21,621 nt of DNA from Silene noctiflora (taxonomy: Eukaryota; Streptophyta; Magnoliopsida; Caryophyllales; Caryophyllaceae): contig VHZZ01011621.1 in assembly GCA_009801015.1 (NCBI GenBank), positions 8,115 to 29,735 of the forward strand, given 5' to 3'. The position numbers were made by a program, and so were the translations under genes. Shown in pieces: positions 1 through 9,744 of the stretch; within the stretch, counting starts at the first letter, position 1, and the number at the start of each line of letters is the position of its first letter. The notes under the pieces are model-generated. The model ran no database searches. It was not told where the DNA came from and saw only the letters and a program-made list of their open reading frames with translations.

Positions 1-328
1 GTAAAGCCCATAGGTGCAAATTGATCATAAAGCAAGGGGGATTAACATGAAAATGCTTCGAAATTGCGACCGAGTTAAGGGTTTTTTTGGTCAAATGTAT
101 ACCACTATTGTTTTGAACCTCAGCTACCTCTAAATTCACACTCTCACTATCCTTAATACTCGAGTCACTTTGATCTTCCATCACTTCCGTGATCACACTT
201 TCAGTCTCATTTATACTAACATCAGGTTCCGAGACAACATGAGCAGGTTTCTTATTGTTCCCATCCATGGCAACTGCAGCAACGACCTCCAACACTCTTT
301 TACCATTTTCCTTTTTTGGAAGGTGCAT
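1..328 (-). CDS. Partial open reading frame of unknown function, running off the window edge
   Basis: On the minus strand a frame stays open from an ATG at 328 to the left edge (109 codons, no stop seen). A second in-frame ATG lies at 268. The predicted product begins MHLPKKENGKRVLEVV and is then rich in Glu, Asp, Ser and Val until about residue 75. After that it becomes more hydrophobic (a stretch reading HFHVNPPCFMINLHL), which could mean the real exon ends earlier and the rest is intron. I do not recognise a domain. The acidic, low-complexity composition would suit a linker in a plant protein or a fragment of a retroelement ORF1. The frame is longer than chance would often give in AT-rich DNA, but stops can be absent by luck. 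No promoter or splice site is convincing. Confidence 0.3.
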   Translation of the reverse strand, partial: MHLPKKENGKRVLEVVAAVAMDGNNKKPAHVVSEPDVSINETESVITEVMEDQSDSSIKDSESVNLEVAEVQNNSGIHLTKKTLNSVAISKHFHVNPPCFMINLHLWAL

Positions 329-689
329 GGCCTCTTACCACATCCAATTCCCTTAAAACACCCTTATTACTAGGTTCAACCACCAACATGTATATATAAG
401 TATACATAACACTATAACAAAACCAAAAAAATAAGCAACACAAGAAAAGTTGATATATGGTGGCGCAAAATCGTATTTGGTGTAAACCTTTCATCGCAAT
501 GTTCTCACAAAAAGATAAACAACTGTTAAAGAGCTTGCTCCATTCCTATAACCGACCCTGACCTCATGATTAAGAGATGAGGTGAACGACACCCCCACCA
601 AACCAATTTGATTAAACAACTACCCATATCACGTGAGAGGTTTTAATAAACACTATTGAGCGGCCGTCTCACTCGGGAACTAGCGTAAA
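329..689. other. Intergenic stretch between the left-edge frame and the SDIR1-like leader
   Basis: No gene is visible here. The stretch holds an AT-rich tract around 385-440 and the G-box at 629-636. It probably contains the proximal promoter of the SDIR1-like gene. No clear TATA box sits close to the presumed transcript start. Confidence 0.4.
629..636. promoter_or_regulatory. G-box / ABRE-like site upstream of the SDIR1-like gene
   Basis: The perfect palindrome TCACGTGA contains the CACGTG core bound by plant bZIP and bHLH factors, including ABF/AREB factors in ABA responses. It lies roughly 50-130 bp upstream of the presumed transcript start. This fits the known link of SDIR1 to ABA and drought, but an 8-bp site occurs often by chance and function is inferred only. 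Confidence 0.4.
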
Positions 690-1069
690 ACTGTATGCTT
701 CCAGAAACTGCGATTTACTAGAGATTTCCACACTTTACCATTCCAGCTTCGCTCTCATTACACTTCTATTTTCATTCATTACTACAATTTTGACAATTTG
801 TGTGCCATTAATCTCATTATTGTAAGTCAATTTCACTTCCTAAATTGTTACGTTTTAGCTTTAAAGATTTCATCTTTAGTGATGGGTTTTATTCAATTTT
901 TAAAATAAGATAAAAAAAAAAAAAAATCAATTTCATTTGCTAAATTGTTGTGTTTTAGCATAAAGATTTTATCTTTGATGTGGGTTTTATTCAATTTACT
1001 AAATGATGGTACCCAATGTACTATGATCAAGATACTATATTTTATCATGTTTACAGTTTACACGTTTAG

Positions 1070-1226
1070 TAATCCCTCCATATCGCTCCATATCGATCAT
1101 TTATTTACCTATTTCATTTGATAATGTTTTTATAATGGGGAGGTATTTGTTGGGTAATTTAATGATCGAATTGCACTATTAGCCAAAAGCAAAGGTAATC
1201 AAATGATCGGAATGGAGGGAATATTA
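1070..1226. mobile_element. Stowaway-like MITE in the SDIR1 leader intron
   Basis: The left end reads TAATCCCTCCATATC and the reverse complement of the right end reads TATTCCCTCCATTCC. The arms continue to pair further in: GATCATTTATTTACC on the left against GATCATTTGATTACC on the right. CTCCCTCC-type ends flanked by TA are the mark of Stowaway (Tc1/mariner) MITEs. There is no coding capacity. Exact ends are uncertain by a few bases. Confidence 0.6.
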
Positions 1227-1453
1227 ACCAATTTGTTAAGATGACACATTATGGGTTCATTTGTTCAGTTTTCATTTTGAGGATTCGATGATTATTTAAA
1301 ATTGTTGTAACAATTTATTGTTAATGTCGAAAAATGCAAAATTGTGTACATTTTGCTCATATTATTCATACAAAATAAGGTCATACCTTTGAATAATTGA
1401 ATGTATATGTGCTATGTTTTGGTTGTGATTAGAGCTGCTCAAACTTTGTATAT

Positions 1454-1658
1454 TACTCCCTTTGTCCCGGTCATTTGTTGTCTTATTCTATTTTGGGTGT
1501 CTCAGTCAATTATTGTCCTTTCTATTTTAGGATTGCATTTGATGAACAATTTGATCTTTCATACTCAACTTGTCTACTTGTCATCTTATAATTGGCTCCC
1601 TCCTCTTTCCTTGATCTTTGTGCCAAAACCAAAGGACAACAATTGACGGGACTGACTA
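1454..1658. mobile_element. Stowaway-like MITE, family copy A
   Basis: Flanking TA dinucleotides sit at 1454-1455 and 1657-1658. The left end reads CTCCCTTTGTCCCGGTCA. The right end is its inverted counterpart: GACAACAATTGACGGGACTG pairs with the GTCCCGGTCATTTGTTGTC arm. The element is about 200 bp and has no coding capacity. A second copy of the same family lies at 15723-15942, alike over most of its length. It sits in the leader intron of the SDIR1-like gene. Confidence 0.65.
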
Positions 1659-1789
1659 AATGATCCACATTGCATTAATGTAATGGTGGTGTTGTCTTCA
1701 TCATCATCATCATCATGTAATTGCAAACTAACTAAATGATGTATAAACTGCATACTAAAGGCATGTAGATTGAAAGATTAGACTGTAGT

Positions 1790-1865
1790 TGGTGAGTGGT
1801 TGCGGGGTAAGTGGGGATCGGATGTACGCAGCCTTCCACTTGTGTTAGTAGCAAGTGGTAGGGCA
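1790..1865 (-). repeat. SINE-like fragment (Au-SINE-like core)
   Basis: On the minus strand the segment contains GGCTGCGTACATCCGATCCC followed by CCACTTACCCC. This resembles the conserved core of the plant Au-type SINE as I remember it. Both ends are decayed, and no target duplication or tail is clear. It lies in the SDIR1 leader intron. The assignment rests on memory of a short motif. Confidence 0.4.
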
Positions 1866-2080
1866 TTGTTCTTTAACATATAAAGCGCGCTTTGGAATAT
1901 CAGATTACAATGCTTATCTCAGTAGGTTCAGGTTGTAATTGGGGGACATTATCGCAATCACAATGTTGTATGCTGATTGACATTAACATTATATTTTGTG
2001 CAAATTCAGTGTTGGAGGATTAATATTTGCCTGTCTGCAGGTGTTGTCTAGCTGATTTATTTCTTGCTATTCCTGTAAAC

Positions 2081-4307
2081 ATGAGCTTCATTTTTCGTGG
2101 TAGTAGAGGAGATATTGAGGATGGATTTTCGGGAATTATTCCCGAAAGGAGTCCACTGGTACACATTTTTTTCAAAAGTGGACGTCTTCACTTGTTTGAT
2201 TTATCATGATTTGTATGGCAATTGATTTCCTGATGTCATTAACATTCTTCTTGTGACAGAGAATCCGACATGTCCGATCTGTAAATACAAATTCATTAAT
2301 GTTTCTAGTCACGGGTAAGCTTTGCTTCATTGTCTGTCTGCAACATGCTTCCACTACTAATCCTGACACTGCGTTGCTGCTTTTTCTATTTGCAGTTCTT
2401 TTATTGTTAACAATGTTAAATACCCATCAAATGTCGCCTAGTTTTCTGGTAATTTTTGCCTAAACACACTTTGCTTTGTTACATTCTTCCGCTGCCGCCT
2501 CTTTATGTTTTTCGTGGTAATTACTTAAGTGGTGCTTCTTGAACATAAGCAGCTTTGGCTGGTTCTTGGTGTTTTTCTGGTTGCTACTAGCTTACGGATA
2601 TATGCAACTTGTCAACAACTACGAGCACAGTCCCAAGTTCTCTCTGCATCAGGCATTGGACTGTCAGGACCGGCCCAATTCCATTTACAGATGCCCGCAT
2701 CTATAGCTTTAGCCAGTAGAGGGCGGCTTCAGGGATTACGACTTCAGCTTGCCCTTCTGGATCGAGAATTCGATGACCTAGGTATACCACTTCATGCCTT
2801 ACTGTTTTGCAAATTCTGTTTCTTAACCCCTCACATCTAGGTGACTGTTCATAGGATGGGTAAACCATTGGACCCAGCCTGTTCTGCTAACCAACCAACT
2901 AAAGGAGCGGATACATATAATCTTTTTTGAAAATTTGCGTATATACAGCCCCTTCAATCATCCCAAAACTATCTACCCCCTTGACGCATGCGTGTGGGCC
3001 ATAAATCCATGTTAGATTCAGCCACCTTGGTGGTGGGCCATTTAATCCGTTAGACCCAGCCCCTATGCGACCACATTTGATACCTATAATCTAGAGTAAG
3101 GGCGATAAGGACATTTTGAGGACAGTCGTAAACTTGTCATGTTGTACACATTTAAGTATGAAGCTTTTCATTGGATTGTTGCAGATTATGAAACTTTGCG
3201 AACATTGGACTCTGACAATGTTCCAAACACCCCATCAATGACTGAAGTGGAGCTAAATGCCTTACCGGTTCACAAGTATAAGGTTACTGAGCCCGAAAGG
3301 TCAGTACGCGTGGTTATCATTTTATCAACCTCTTCATAGAAGAGCTGGTAGTTTCTTTTACCACATTTTGCATGATTAAAGATGTCGCGGCTGTATTTTT
3401 CTTAACGGTTGTGAACTTAAAAAGAACTGTATTGACCCTAGGCTTTTTCATTGCACTTAAAATTGTTACATATTATCTACTGTATTTGGCAGTGGGGAGT
3501 CAAAACACGGCGTATCATCTTCCTCAAATTCTCCCAAGGTATATATTAACACTACTTTTCGTCTCTATAATTTTCCCCTTTTATTTGGCAGAAGAAATTA
3601 TTCTTCACCTGGTTCCTTCGTTCTGGGGTTTAGTTACGGGTGGTGGCATGTGGGTCGTGTGGGTACCTTACTTACATATGGTACTTCAACAACTTTTTGT
3701 TGTTTGACACGACTCTTAGAATTTTTGATTTTATGCGAATGCCAAAAGCATGAATATTCTCACAAAATAGCTGTGTACTTTGCTTGATTTTTGTAGTACG
3801 GCCATTCGTCAAAGCATGCAGTCTGACATTAGTCTGAACATTTTTACCAAAATAGGCAGAAGAAGACGGTGCTAGTGCCAAGGGTGCTGAAGATGACCTT
3901 ACATGTACTGTTTGCTTAGATCAAGTCAAGAGAGGAGAACTCCTTCGCACTTTGCCCTGTTTACACCAGGTTTGTGATTTACTCGCTGACTATTAATCAG
4001 GCTGGTCTATTTATTTGCTATGGTCTTTCTCAAATTTCTTTATTTCAACTATTCCTTGCCGTCAAATTTATGAAAATCTCGGCCAGTATTTTTACTTCCA
4101 AGTATAGTTCAACTATTCCTTTTTAAGTTTATTGCAAAATGACTGGACCCAGATTTATATGCTGATATGTTATTTCAGTTCCATGCCCATTGCATCGATC
4201 CATGGCTGCGGCAACAAGGCACATGCCCGGTTTGCAAACTCAGAGTTGTCGGGTTAGGAATGCAAGATCACTTGGATTTTGCTTCAGACCTTGCAGATAT
4301 TGTTTAA
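2081..4307 (+). CDS. SDIR1: SDIR1-like RING-H2 E3 ubiquitin ligase, 8 coding exons
   Basis: Coding exons: 2081-2158, 2260-2314, 2396-2448, 2553-2781, 3185-3299, 3493-3538, 3856-3969, 4179-4307; every intron is GT-AG and the joined frame is 272 aa. The start MSFIFRGSRGD matches Arabidopsis SDIR1 (273 aa). Two membrane segments lie at about 39-53 and 63-80. A conserved block follows (GRLQGLRLQLALLDREFDDL, then YETLR). The RING-H2 finger spans 209-249 with Cys209, Cys212, Cys227, His229, His232, Cys235, Cys246 and Cys249 all present, plus the E2-contacting Trp239. SDIR1 is an ER-membrane ubiquitin ligase that promotes ABA and drought responses in Arabidopsis; that role is inferred here by homology. 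Odd point: the tail after the RING (VVGLGMQDHLDFASDLADIV) differs from the remembered Arabidopsis and rice tails, which end in ASYMV. The acceptor of exon 7 (TAG before 3856) was chosen to keep frame; a competing CAG ends at 3859. Confidence 0.92.
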
Positions 4308-5514
4308 GTTTCCACAAATTCTTACTTTTGTATGATTTGTATATTACAAGTACATCACTACACGTTATATCAAGATTACCTGCGTTGTTGTCTCGTATAT
4401 CTTGCAATTAGTATGTCGATTCTTCACGCTGGTGCTTGATGATAATGTACAAACAACAAATTCCTATGATCGCGTATGAGAGTAATATATATAGGTTAGC
4501 ATTGAATTGTCTCATTGTTCATATACTCGTATAGCGGTATATATTTTTTCAGGCAGGATCCTTCTCAATAGTGCTGCTGAAGTTTCACTCTTTTCAGCTT
4601 CCCCTTGTATGTATAACCTGTAAGGTCACCTGGATCATACTCCAGGAGATTTACAAATAGCGAGAAGTTTGCAGATCCCAGTTCAAAGCTGAGGTCAAGC
4701 TTACGTGGTCAGCCGTCTCAATCCTAATTAACATCATTGCATTAGTCAACTTATTGCAATAACGAACTGTTGTAGACATTGCATTATTGAAATCTGTACA
4801 TTACATTATTTTACTCCGGAGTTCTTATTATTTTAATATTTTGATGATATTGTGTTTTTTTTTTTCTTTAATTGCATTGTTCTGCTTTCAGATAAGAGAA
4901 TTAGTCTTCCTGACGGGAGACCGTCAACGAAATGTTTGTACAGAAAAACAGCATGCTTCATGCCTTTCTACAAACTTGCTGGTCTTATGAACTCTTTGGA
5001 GGAAAAGACTCATCCCGGCCCAACTATCTCTGTAAGTAATACTCCGTAATTGAAGTTTAAATCACTTTCCTTAATTTCATATATAAATAAACTCAATAAT
5101 CTTCTAGGTGGATGACATGTTGAAACTCGAGTAATTTTTTATGTTAAATAAATTACACGGTGGGCTATAAGTGTTATTCGGGCCTATAACATACGAAGTA
5201 CTAATTTTGATTACCGGACTTGATCGTCATTTAACCCGAATTCCCAGCCCACTTATGTGCATTAAAATAAGTATGCTGATTTGCAATGACAGTATGACAG
5301 ACTATGGTGTAGTACAATTTTTGCAAAGTCAATGGTGTACTACAAATTTGATGTTTAAATGGCAATCACGCAAGTAAGTCTGTGCAATAATTATTGAATA
5401 ATTAATCTAGCAAAATTCGACAATCATTAAACTAACATAACTAATTCGAAAGACTAAGCTTATTCGAGAATTAGTAGAGAGGAAATCGAAAAGCCAGAAA
5501 AAAAAGTTAGCTCA
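4308..5514. other. SDIR1 3' region and ZIP upstream region
   Basis: The first few hundred bases are probably the SDIR1 3' UTR. At 4878 a pyrimidine-rich AG is followed by about 160 bases of more GC-balanced, exon-like sequence ending at a GTAAGT near 5032. Two overlapping frames of 65-67 codons cross it, but I recognise neither product. A TATATAAATA string near 5082-5091 is about 430 bp upstream of the ZIP start, which is rather far for its core promoter. No other gene is visible. Confidence 0.35.
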
Positions 5515-6903
5515 ATGACGACATCAATTACCCTGAAATCTTTGAAGCCAACTTATCTCACAATTATTTTGGTTCTCTTTTTCTCCTTACAACAAATACT
5601 AACAGAGGCTCATGGAGGAATTGATGACGGACATGATGAAGCTGGGAGCGATGTGAATCTCCGTTCAAAGAAGCTCATAGGCGTAAAATTGGGGTGTTTA
5701 GCTATATTCTTTGTTAGCACATTTGCCTTTGGTGTCTCGCCCTACTTCTTGAGATGGAACGAGGGTTTTCTCGTCCTAGGTACTCAGTTTGCCGGAGGAG
5801 TTTTTCTCGGTACATCCATGATGCATTTCTTGAGCGATTCTACTTCAACATTTAAGGGTCTCACAAAGATTGAATACCCCTTTTCATTCATGTTAGCTTG
5901 TGCGGGTTACCTTGTAACTATGTTCGCTGATATTGTTATTGCGCATGTTGCGACAAGAAGCTTGGGAGTTAAAAGGGTGGAAATAGAACAAGGTAAGGTG
6001 GAAAATGATGCTGAACCGGAACTCGGGAGCCGTGAGGATGTGAAGCACAACCCGATTTTCATGAAAACTTCATCATATGGAGATACTATCCTTCTTATTT
6101 TTGCACTGTGTTTCCACTCCGTTTTTGAGGGTATCGCTGTTGGTATTGCAGGTAACTCATTTCGAACTTACTGAACTTTTTGTTTCTTTTTTTTTTCCTT
6201 CCACACCCTATTTGCTATATCGGTTTTTCTAACATTTGCCCTGTAAGCACATGTAGAATCAATATAATGGTTTTCTATTAGAAAAAAAAAAAGGAAAAAT
6301 ATATCTCAAATTTCCCATAAAAACAGCATTTAATAAAAGTGTTTCCCGTGGGCACTTGTTAGAAAAATCATTGCTATATAACAGTAATAATTCGAACCTT
6401 GGTTTTGATCATTTATCAATCGTATTTTCAGTTTATCCTTTTTTTTTTAAAAATCATATAATCATTTTTGTGTTTGAGGCAAGATTTTGACTTTCAAATT
6501 GTTGTTCACAGCAACTGAAGCCGATGCATGGAGGAACCTGTGGACGATAACGCTTCACAAAGTATTTGCGGCCATAGCAATGGGTATTGCTCTGTTGAAA
6601 ATGTTACCAAAGAGGCCTCTACTGGCCACTATCCTCTACTCGTTTTCCTTCGCCATATCAAGCCCTATAGGAGTCGGCATTGGTTTAGGCATTGATGCTA
6701 CAACCGAGGGCCGAGCAGCTGATTGGACGTACGCTATTGCTATGGGTTTTGCTTGTGGCATCTTTGTGTATGTCGCCATCTGCCATCTTATAGCTAAAGG
6801 TTACAAGCCGCAATCCCCTTGTCATTTCGACACTTCATTTTATAAATTCACAGCTGTGCTGCTCGGAGTCGGTGTCATAGCAATTGTTATGATTTGGGAT
6901 TAA
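5515..6903 (+). CDS. ZIP2: ZIP-family zinc/manganese transporter, ZIP2-like, 2 exons
   Basis: Exon 1 is 5515-6151 and exon 2 is 6512-6903, joined across a 360-bp GT-AG intron within an Ala codon, giving 342 aa. Arabidopsis ZIP2 (353 aa) aligns along nearly its whole length, including the mature N-terminus AHGGIDDG, the GTQF-GG segment, [25 protein letters not shown] and the end VMIWD. Residues 1-31 look like a signal peptide. Membrane segments lie near 54-78, 83-106, 121-146 and 189-212, with four more in exon 2. The ZIP metal-site motifs are present: His201-Ser-x-x-Glu205-Gly in segment 4 and His228-Lys in segment 5. The variable loop (about 148-188) is charged but has no HxH cluster. ZIP proteins move Zn, Mn or Fe into the cytosol; AtZIP2 is reported to carry Zn and Mn. 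I saw no zinc-deficiency element upstream. Confidence 0.93.
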
Positions 6904-7059
6904 TCACATTTTTAGTCAAATTAAAGGTAGGAAGTAAATGTCTTGCATGCTTTCATACCTTTCGTATTTGCATATTTTGGGAAGTAAAAGATCTAGTTTG
7001 TTGGTTTACAAATCTCAGTTTACCCCTCTAATCTCCCTTCGTTAGTCTTATTTGGAACA

Positions 7060-7154
7060 GACATATCCGTTTCACTCCTAAAACGAACCCAACTACCACC
7101 ACATAATTATTAAATGGTATATATGACCCGTTTTAGTAATGAAACGGATATGTC
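7060..7154. repeat. Short inverted repeat downstream of the ZIP gene (hairpin or tiny MITE)
   Basis: The left arm at 7060-7085 (GACATATCCGTTTCA...) pairs with the right arm at 7129-7154 (...TGAAACGGATATGTC) over 26 nt with two mismatches, around a 43-nt loop. Weaker pairing extends outward to about 7046 and 7172. It starts about 155 nt after the ZIP stop, so it may lie in the 3' UTR. It looks like a very small MITE with no clear target duplication. Confidence 0.6.
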
Positions 7155-7389
7155 GAGTCTTAAACAAGAATTTGGGAATCTCAGCTCCCACCGAATGCTA
7201 ATTGATCTGGGAAAATGAAACAAGAACAACTAGCACATGCAATGTGCCTCCAACATAGTGTCAAGTCCTACTCTCCCAACAAATATGACGCTAAACCCTC
7301 TTATTTGATGACTTGTACCCTATCTTTTTGGTGTGCACCTCTCGATTTAGTCTGGATACGAGTTAAACAAGCTTATAAGGACACCTAGC

Positions 7390-7846
7390 CAATGTTGTTA
7401 GGAGCGGGATTCTACTTTGGATCGATGGGGAAGGTAGATTCGAATCGGATCGTAGAATCGCAAGATTCTACAAGCTCATTAAATATAATTTTTTATTTGG
7501 TAAAAACATATAATTCAAGATCAAAACACTTATTTATTCATAAAATATTGGTAATTAATGGTTTTAGTATCATTGTATGAAGATGTTTCTACAACTTACA
7601 CGAAATTTTGGTTTTATAGTGTCATTATATAATAATATATATTAATATTTTTATTATGAAATCAGATCGTAGGATCGTAAAATCGTAGGATCGTGTTATG
7701 ATCATCCCATCTCTAGAAATTTTCAAATTAATAGGATCGTAAGATTCTACAACCCTGATAGAATCTTAGAATCCAGGATCGATCAAGCATTTTCGGATCA
7801 TAAAATCGTAAAATCGTTGGATCGAATCGCGATTCTGACAACAATG
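7390..7846. mobile_element. Non-autonomous hAT-like element with perfect 8-bp target duplication
   Basis: CACCTAGC occurs at 7382-7389 and again at 7847-7854, exactly flanking a 457-bp segment. Its ends are inverted repeats: left CAATGTTGTTAGGAGCGGG, right (reverse complement) CATTGTTGTCAGAATCGCG, matching at 18 of the first 23 positions. An 8-bp duplication with CA...TG ends indicates the hAT superfamily. Both subterminal zones are crowded with GGATCGTA/AATCGTA-type repeats, as expected for hAT transposase-binding regions. The centre is AT-rich and non-coding. Confidence 0.8.
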
Positions 7847-8149
7847 CACCTAGCTATATCGTAATGTATTAGTTTTAATACTGTAACAATCCTAATCAAC
7901 TTATTTCCAACTAGTACAGATCGCTCGCCATTGCGCGGTATATAGAGTTTTTATTTTTTTAGTGTATTAAATTTGCACACCATAAATATTTAATATTTCT
8001 CTCTTTCGTATTTTGATATGAAACAAAAAATTTGAAATGGAAAACTAATCAAAGAGAATTAAGTTAAGGTGTGATTTTTTTTTTAAATGAATTTTTTTGT
8101 CACGAAACTAATAATAAATACTAAATATGTGTCAAATTATTATCTACAG

Positions 8150-8280
8150 TAATATATTATTGCATTATTAAAAAAATTATATTAGCAACATATACAATAA
8201 TATATTATTGCATTATTCAAAAATTTAGCAACATCTATGGTAATATATTATTGCATTATTCAAAAAATTAGCAACTTATA
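8150..8280. repeat. Three tandem AT-rich repeat units
   Basis: AATATATTATTGCATTATT begins at 8151, 8199 and 8242, each followed by a shared A-rich stretch and TTAGCAAC. The period is 48 then 43 bp. It is non-coding. Confidence 0.75.
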
Positions 8281-8574
8281 GTTTATAGTTTAAAACCAAG
8301 TTTAATTTATTTTAATGAAAAAATCATAATTATGAATTTAATTAAATGATTAGAGTTTAATTATAAGAATATATTCATTGAAAATATAATAATGTAATGA
8401 AATAAAATTTTACTTATTGTCTTATTTAGCTAGATGTCTTTTAGAGGGAAAATTAAGAGAATTTTTATTCTCTTAGTAGGAAGGGGGATTGATGTAAATG
8501 TTAGAAGGAAGCGATTAGTCGCAAGCCGGTTGTCAAAAAACGTGCATGATAGGCCATTTCATATACCGTCTTTC

Positions 8575-8747
8575 CAGTGGTGGAGCTAGGGGGGGCTAGC
8601 AGGGGCGGTCGCCACCCCTGGTGGTTGAATTTTTCGAAGTTTTTAGTTAAATTTTTCAATTTTTTTCGAGTGTGCCTTATATTTTTACCCATTCGCCCCC
8701 CTTAAAATTTTTCGCCCCCCTAAGCTCAATTCCTGGCTCCGCCATTG
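8575..8747. mobile_element. hAT-type MITE with perfect 8-bp target duplication, copy 1
   Basis: CGTCTTTC at 8567-8574 is repeated at 8748-8755. The element begins CAGTGGTGGAGCTAGGGG and ends with the inverted form CTGGCTCCGCCATTG, giving termini of type CARTGGYGGAGCYAG. The 173-bp body is non-coding and has C-rich strings (CGCCCCCC) near its right end. A related copy lies at 9480-9632. Confidence 0.8.
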
Positions 8748-9479
8748 CGTCTTTCCAATCAAAAATCTTATTTCATATAAAGGACTCAAACAAAATGACT
8801 CACTAAACCGTTAGCGCTAGCTTTGTGCACTTATACTGACTTAACCTATCTATGCATTCTAGATCGATACTATTTAACCTGTTTTAAAGCTAAGACAGAT
8901 CTCCTCGTTTAAAACAGATAAATTATCACTGTCGCTCTTGCTCAAAAAAAGGTATGTCGTCAACTTTGCTTATTACTGGAAGGACTGTTAGGTTAACAGA
9001 AAACTTCAATACACCTACCAAATTGACACTCAAAAACTCCCTTGCCATGGCATTAGCCTTCACAGTTACATTACATACACAAATATCGCCAAATTATCGA
9101 CCAAAGGACCGATGCAAAAATGACATAGTTCAGAGGTGCCACGTGAATTTTCCGTAACTTATAAGGAAAAGATCTTTGTCTAAGCTAATCGTGTACTATA
9201 GTCTACAATCTACATATGTCTCATGGATCAACGATGGAGTCAGGATTCGAATTCAGAGGGTCGGGCGAGACGGGTGAACTAATAATTTAATTAGGTAAAT
9301 TAGGATAAAAATAGATAAATTCAACTAAAAATTGCGATTTTTCGGTTTTTCCAGAGTTGTATTGGACAATGTAGCTGATTTTTTTGCTTTTGAACTTAAT
9401 TCCAGCTCATTTTAACTCTATTTATAAATAGATTCAGTTTAATTCATTCAGATTCAGTTTAGTTTAATTTATTTAAATT

Positions 9480-9632
9480 CAGTGGTGGAGCTAGGGGGCT
9501 AGCAGGAGCGCTCGCTCCCGCTGACGAATGAAAATCACAAAGGTTTTAATTAAAATTTTCTAAACTTTCTCGACCCCCCTTTATACCATTACTCGTTGAC
9601 CCCTGCTGGGTTAAATTCTTGGCTCCGCCCTA
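9480..9632. mobile_element. hAT-type MITE, copy 2 (related to 8575-8747)
   Basis: It begins CAGTGGTGGAGCTAGGGG and closes with TTGGCTCCGCCCTA. The flanks TTTAAATT (9472-9479) and TTCGAATT (9633-9640) agree at 6 of 8 positions, a decayed target duplication. Shared motifs with copy 1 include GGCTAGCAGG after the left end and the C-rich run near the right end. A single-ended, more decayed relative may lie near 9230-9260. Confidence 0.65.
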
Positions 9633-9744
9633 TTCGAATTAGATTCAGTTCAATTAATTCCGATTCAATTTAGTTTAATTAAGCTATTTTCATAAGTTGA
9701 CTTGAACATCACTCTAAAGTGAGTGAAAGATTGAAAGCCTATCG

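Larger units (their letters stand above)
690..2080 (+). other. Probable 5' leader of the SDIR1-like gene with a 1.2-kb leader intron
   Basis: A pyrimidine-rich, leader-like stretch (about 690-821) ends at a strong donor GTAAGT at 822. A matching acceptor (CTGTCTGCAG) ends at 2040, 40 nt before the ATG at 2081. This would give an untranslated first exon and a 1,219-nt intron. The intron carries a (CAT)6 run near 1699-1716, two Stowaway-like MITEs and a SINE-like fragment. Leader introns are common in plant RING ligase genes. The transcript start is a guess; the splice signals are read directly. Confidence 0.5.

Noticed and set aside
2782-3184. Possible transposon in SDIR1 intron 4 (two GGACCCAGCC/AGACCCAGCC motifs)
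   Set aside because: The motifs are short direct repeats without matching inverted ends or a target duplication; left as plain intron.
5400-5514. Possible zinc-deficiency response element before the ZIP gene
   Set aside because: Only a half-like TTCGACAAT is present; the full RTGTCGACAY palindrome was not seen.
7392-7580. 62-aa plus-strand open frame
   Set aside because: It overlaps the left half of the hAT-like element and consists of its repeat units.
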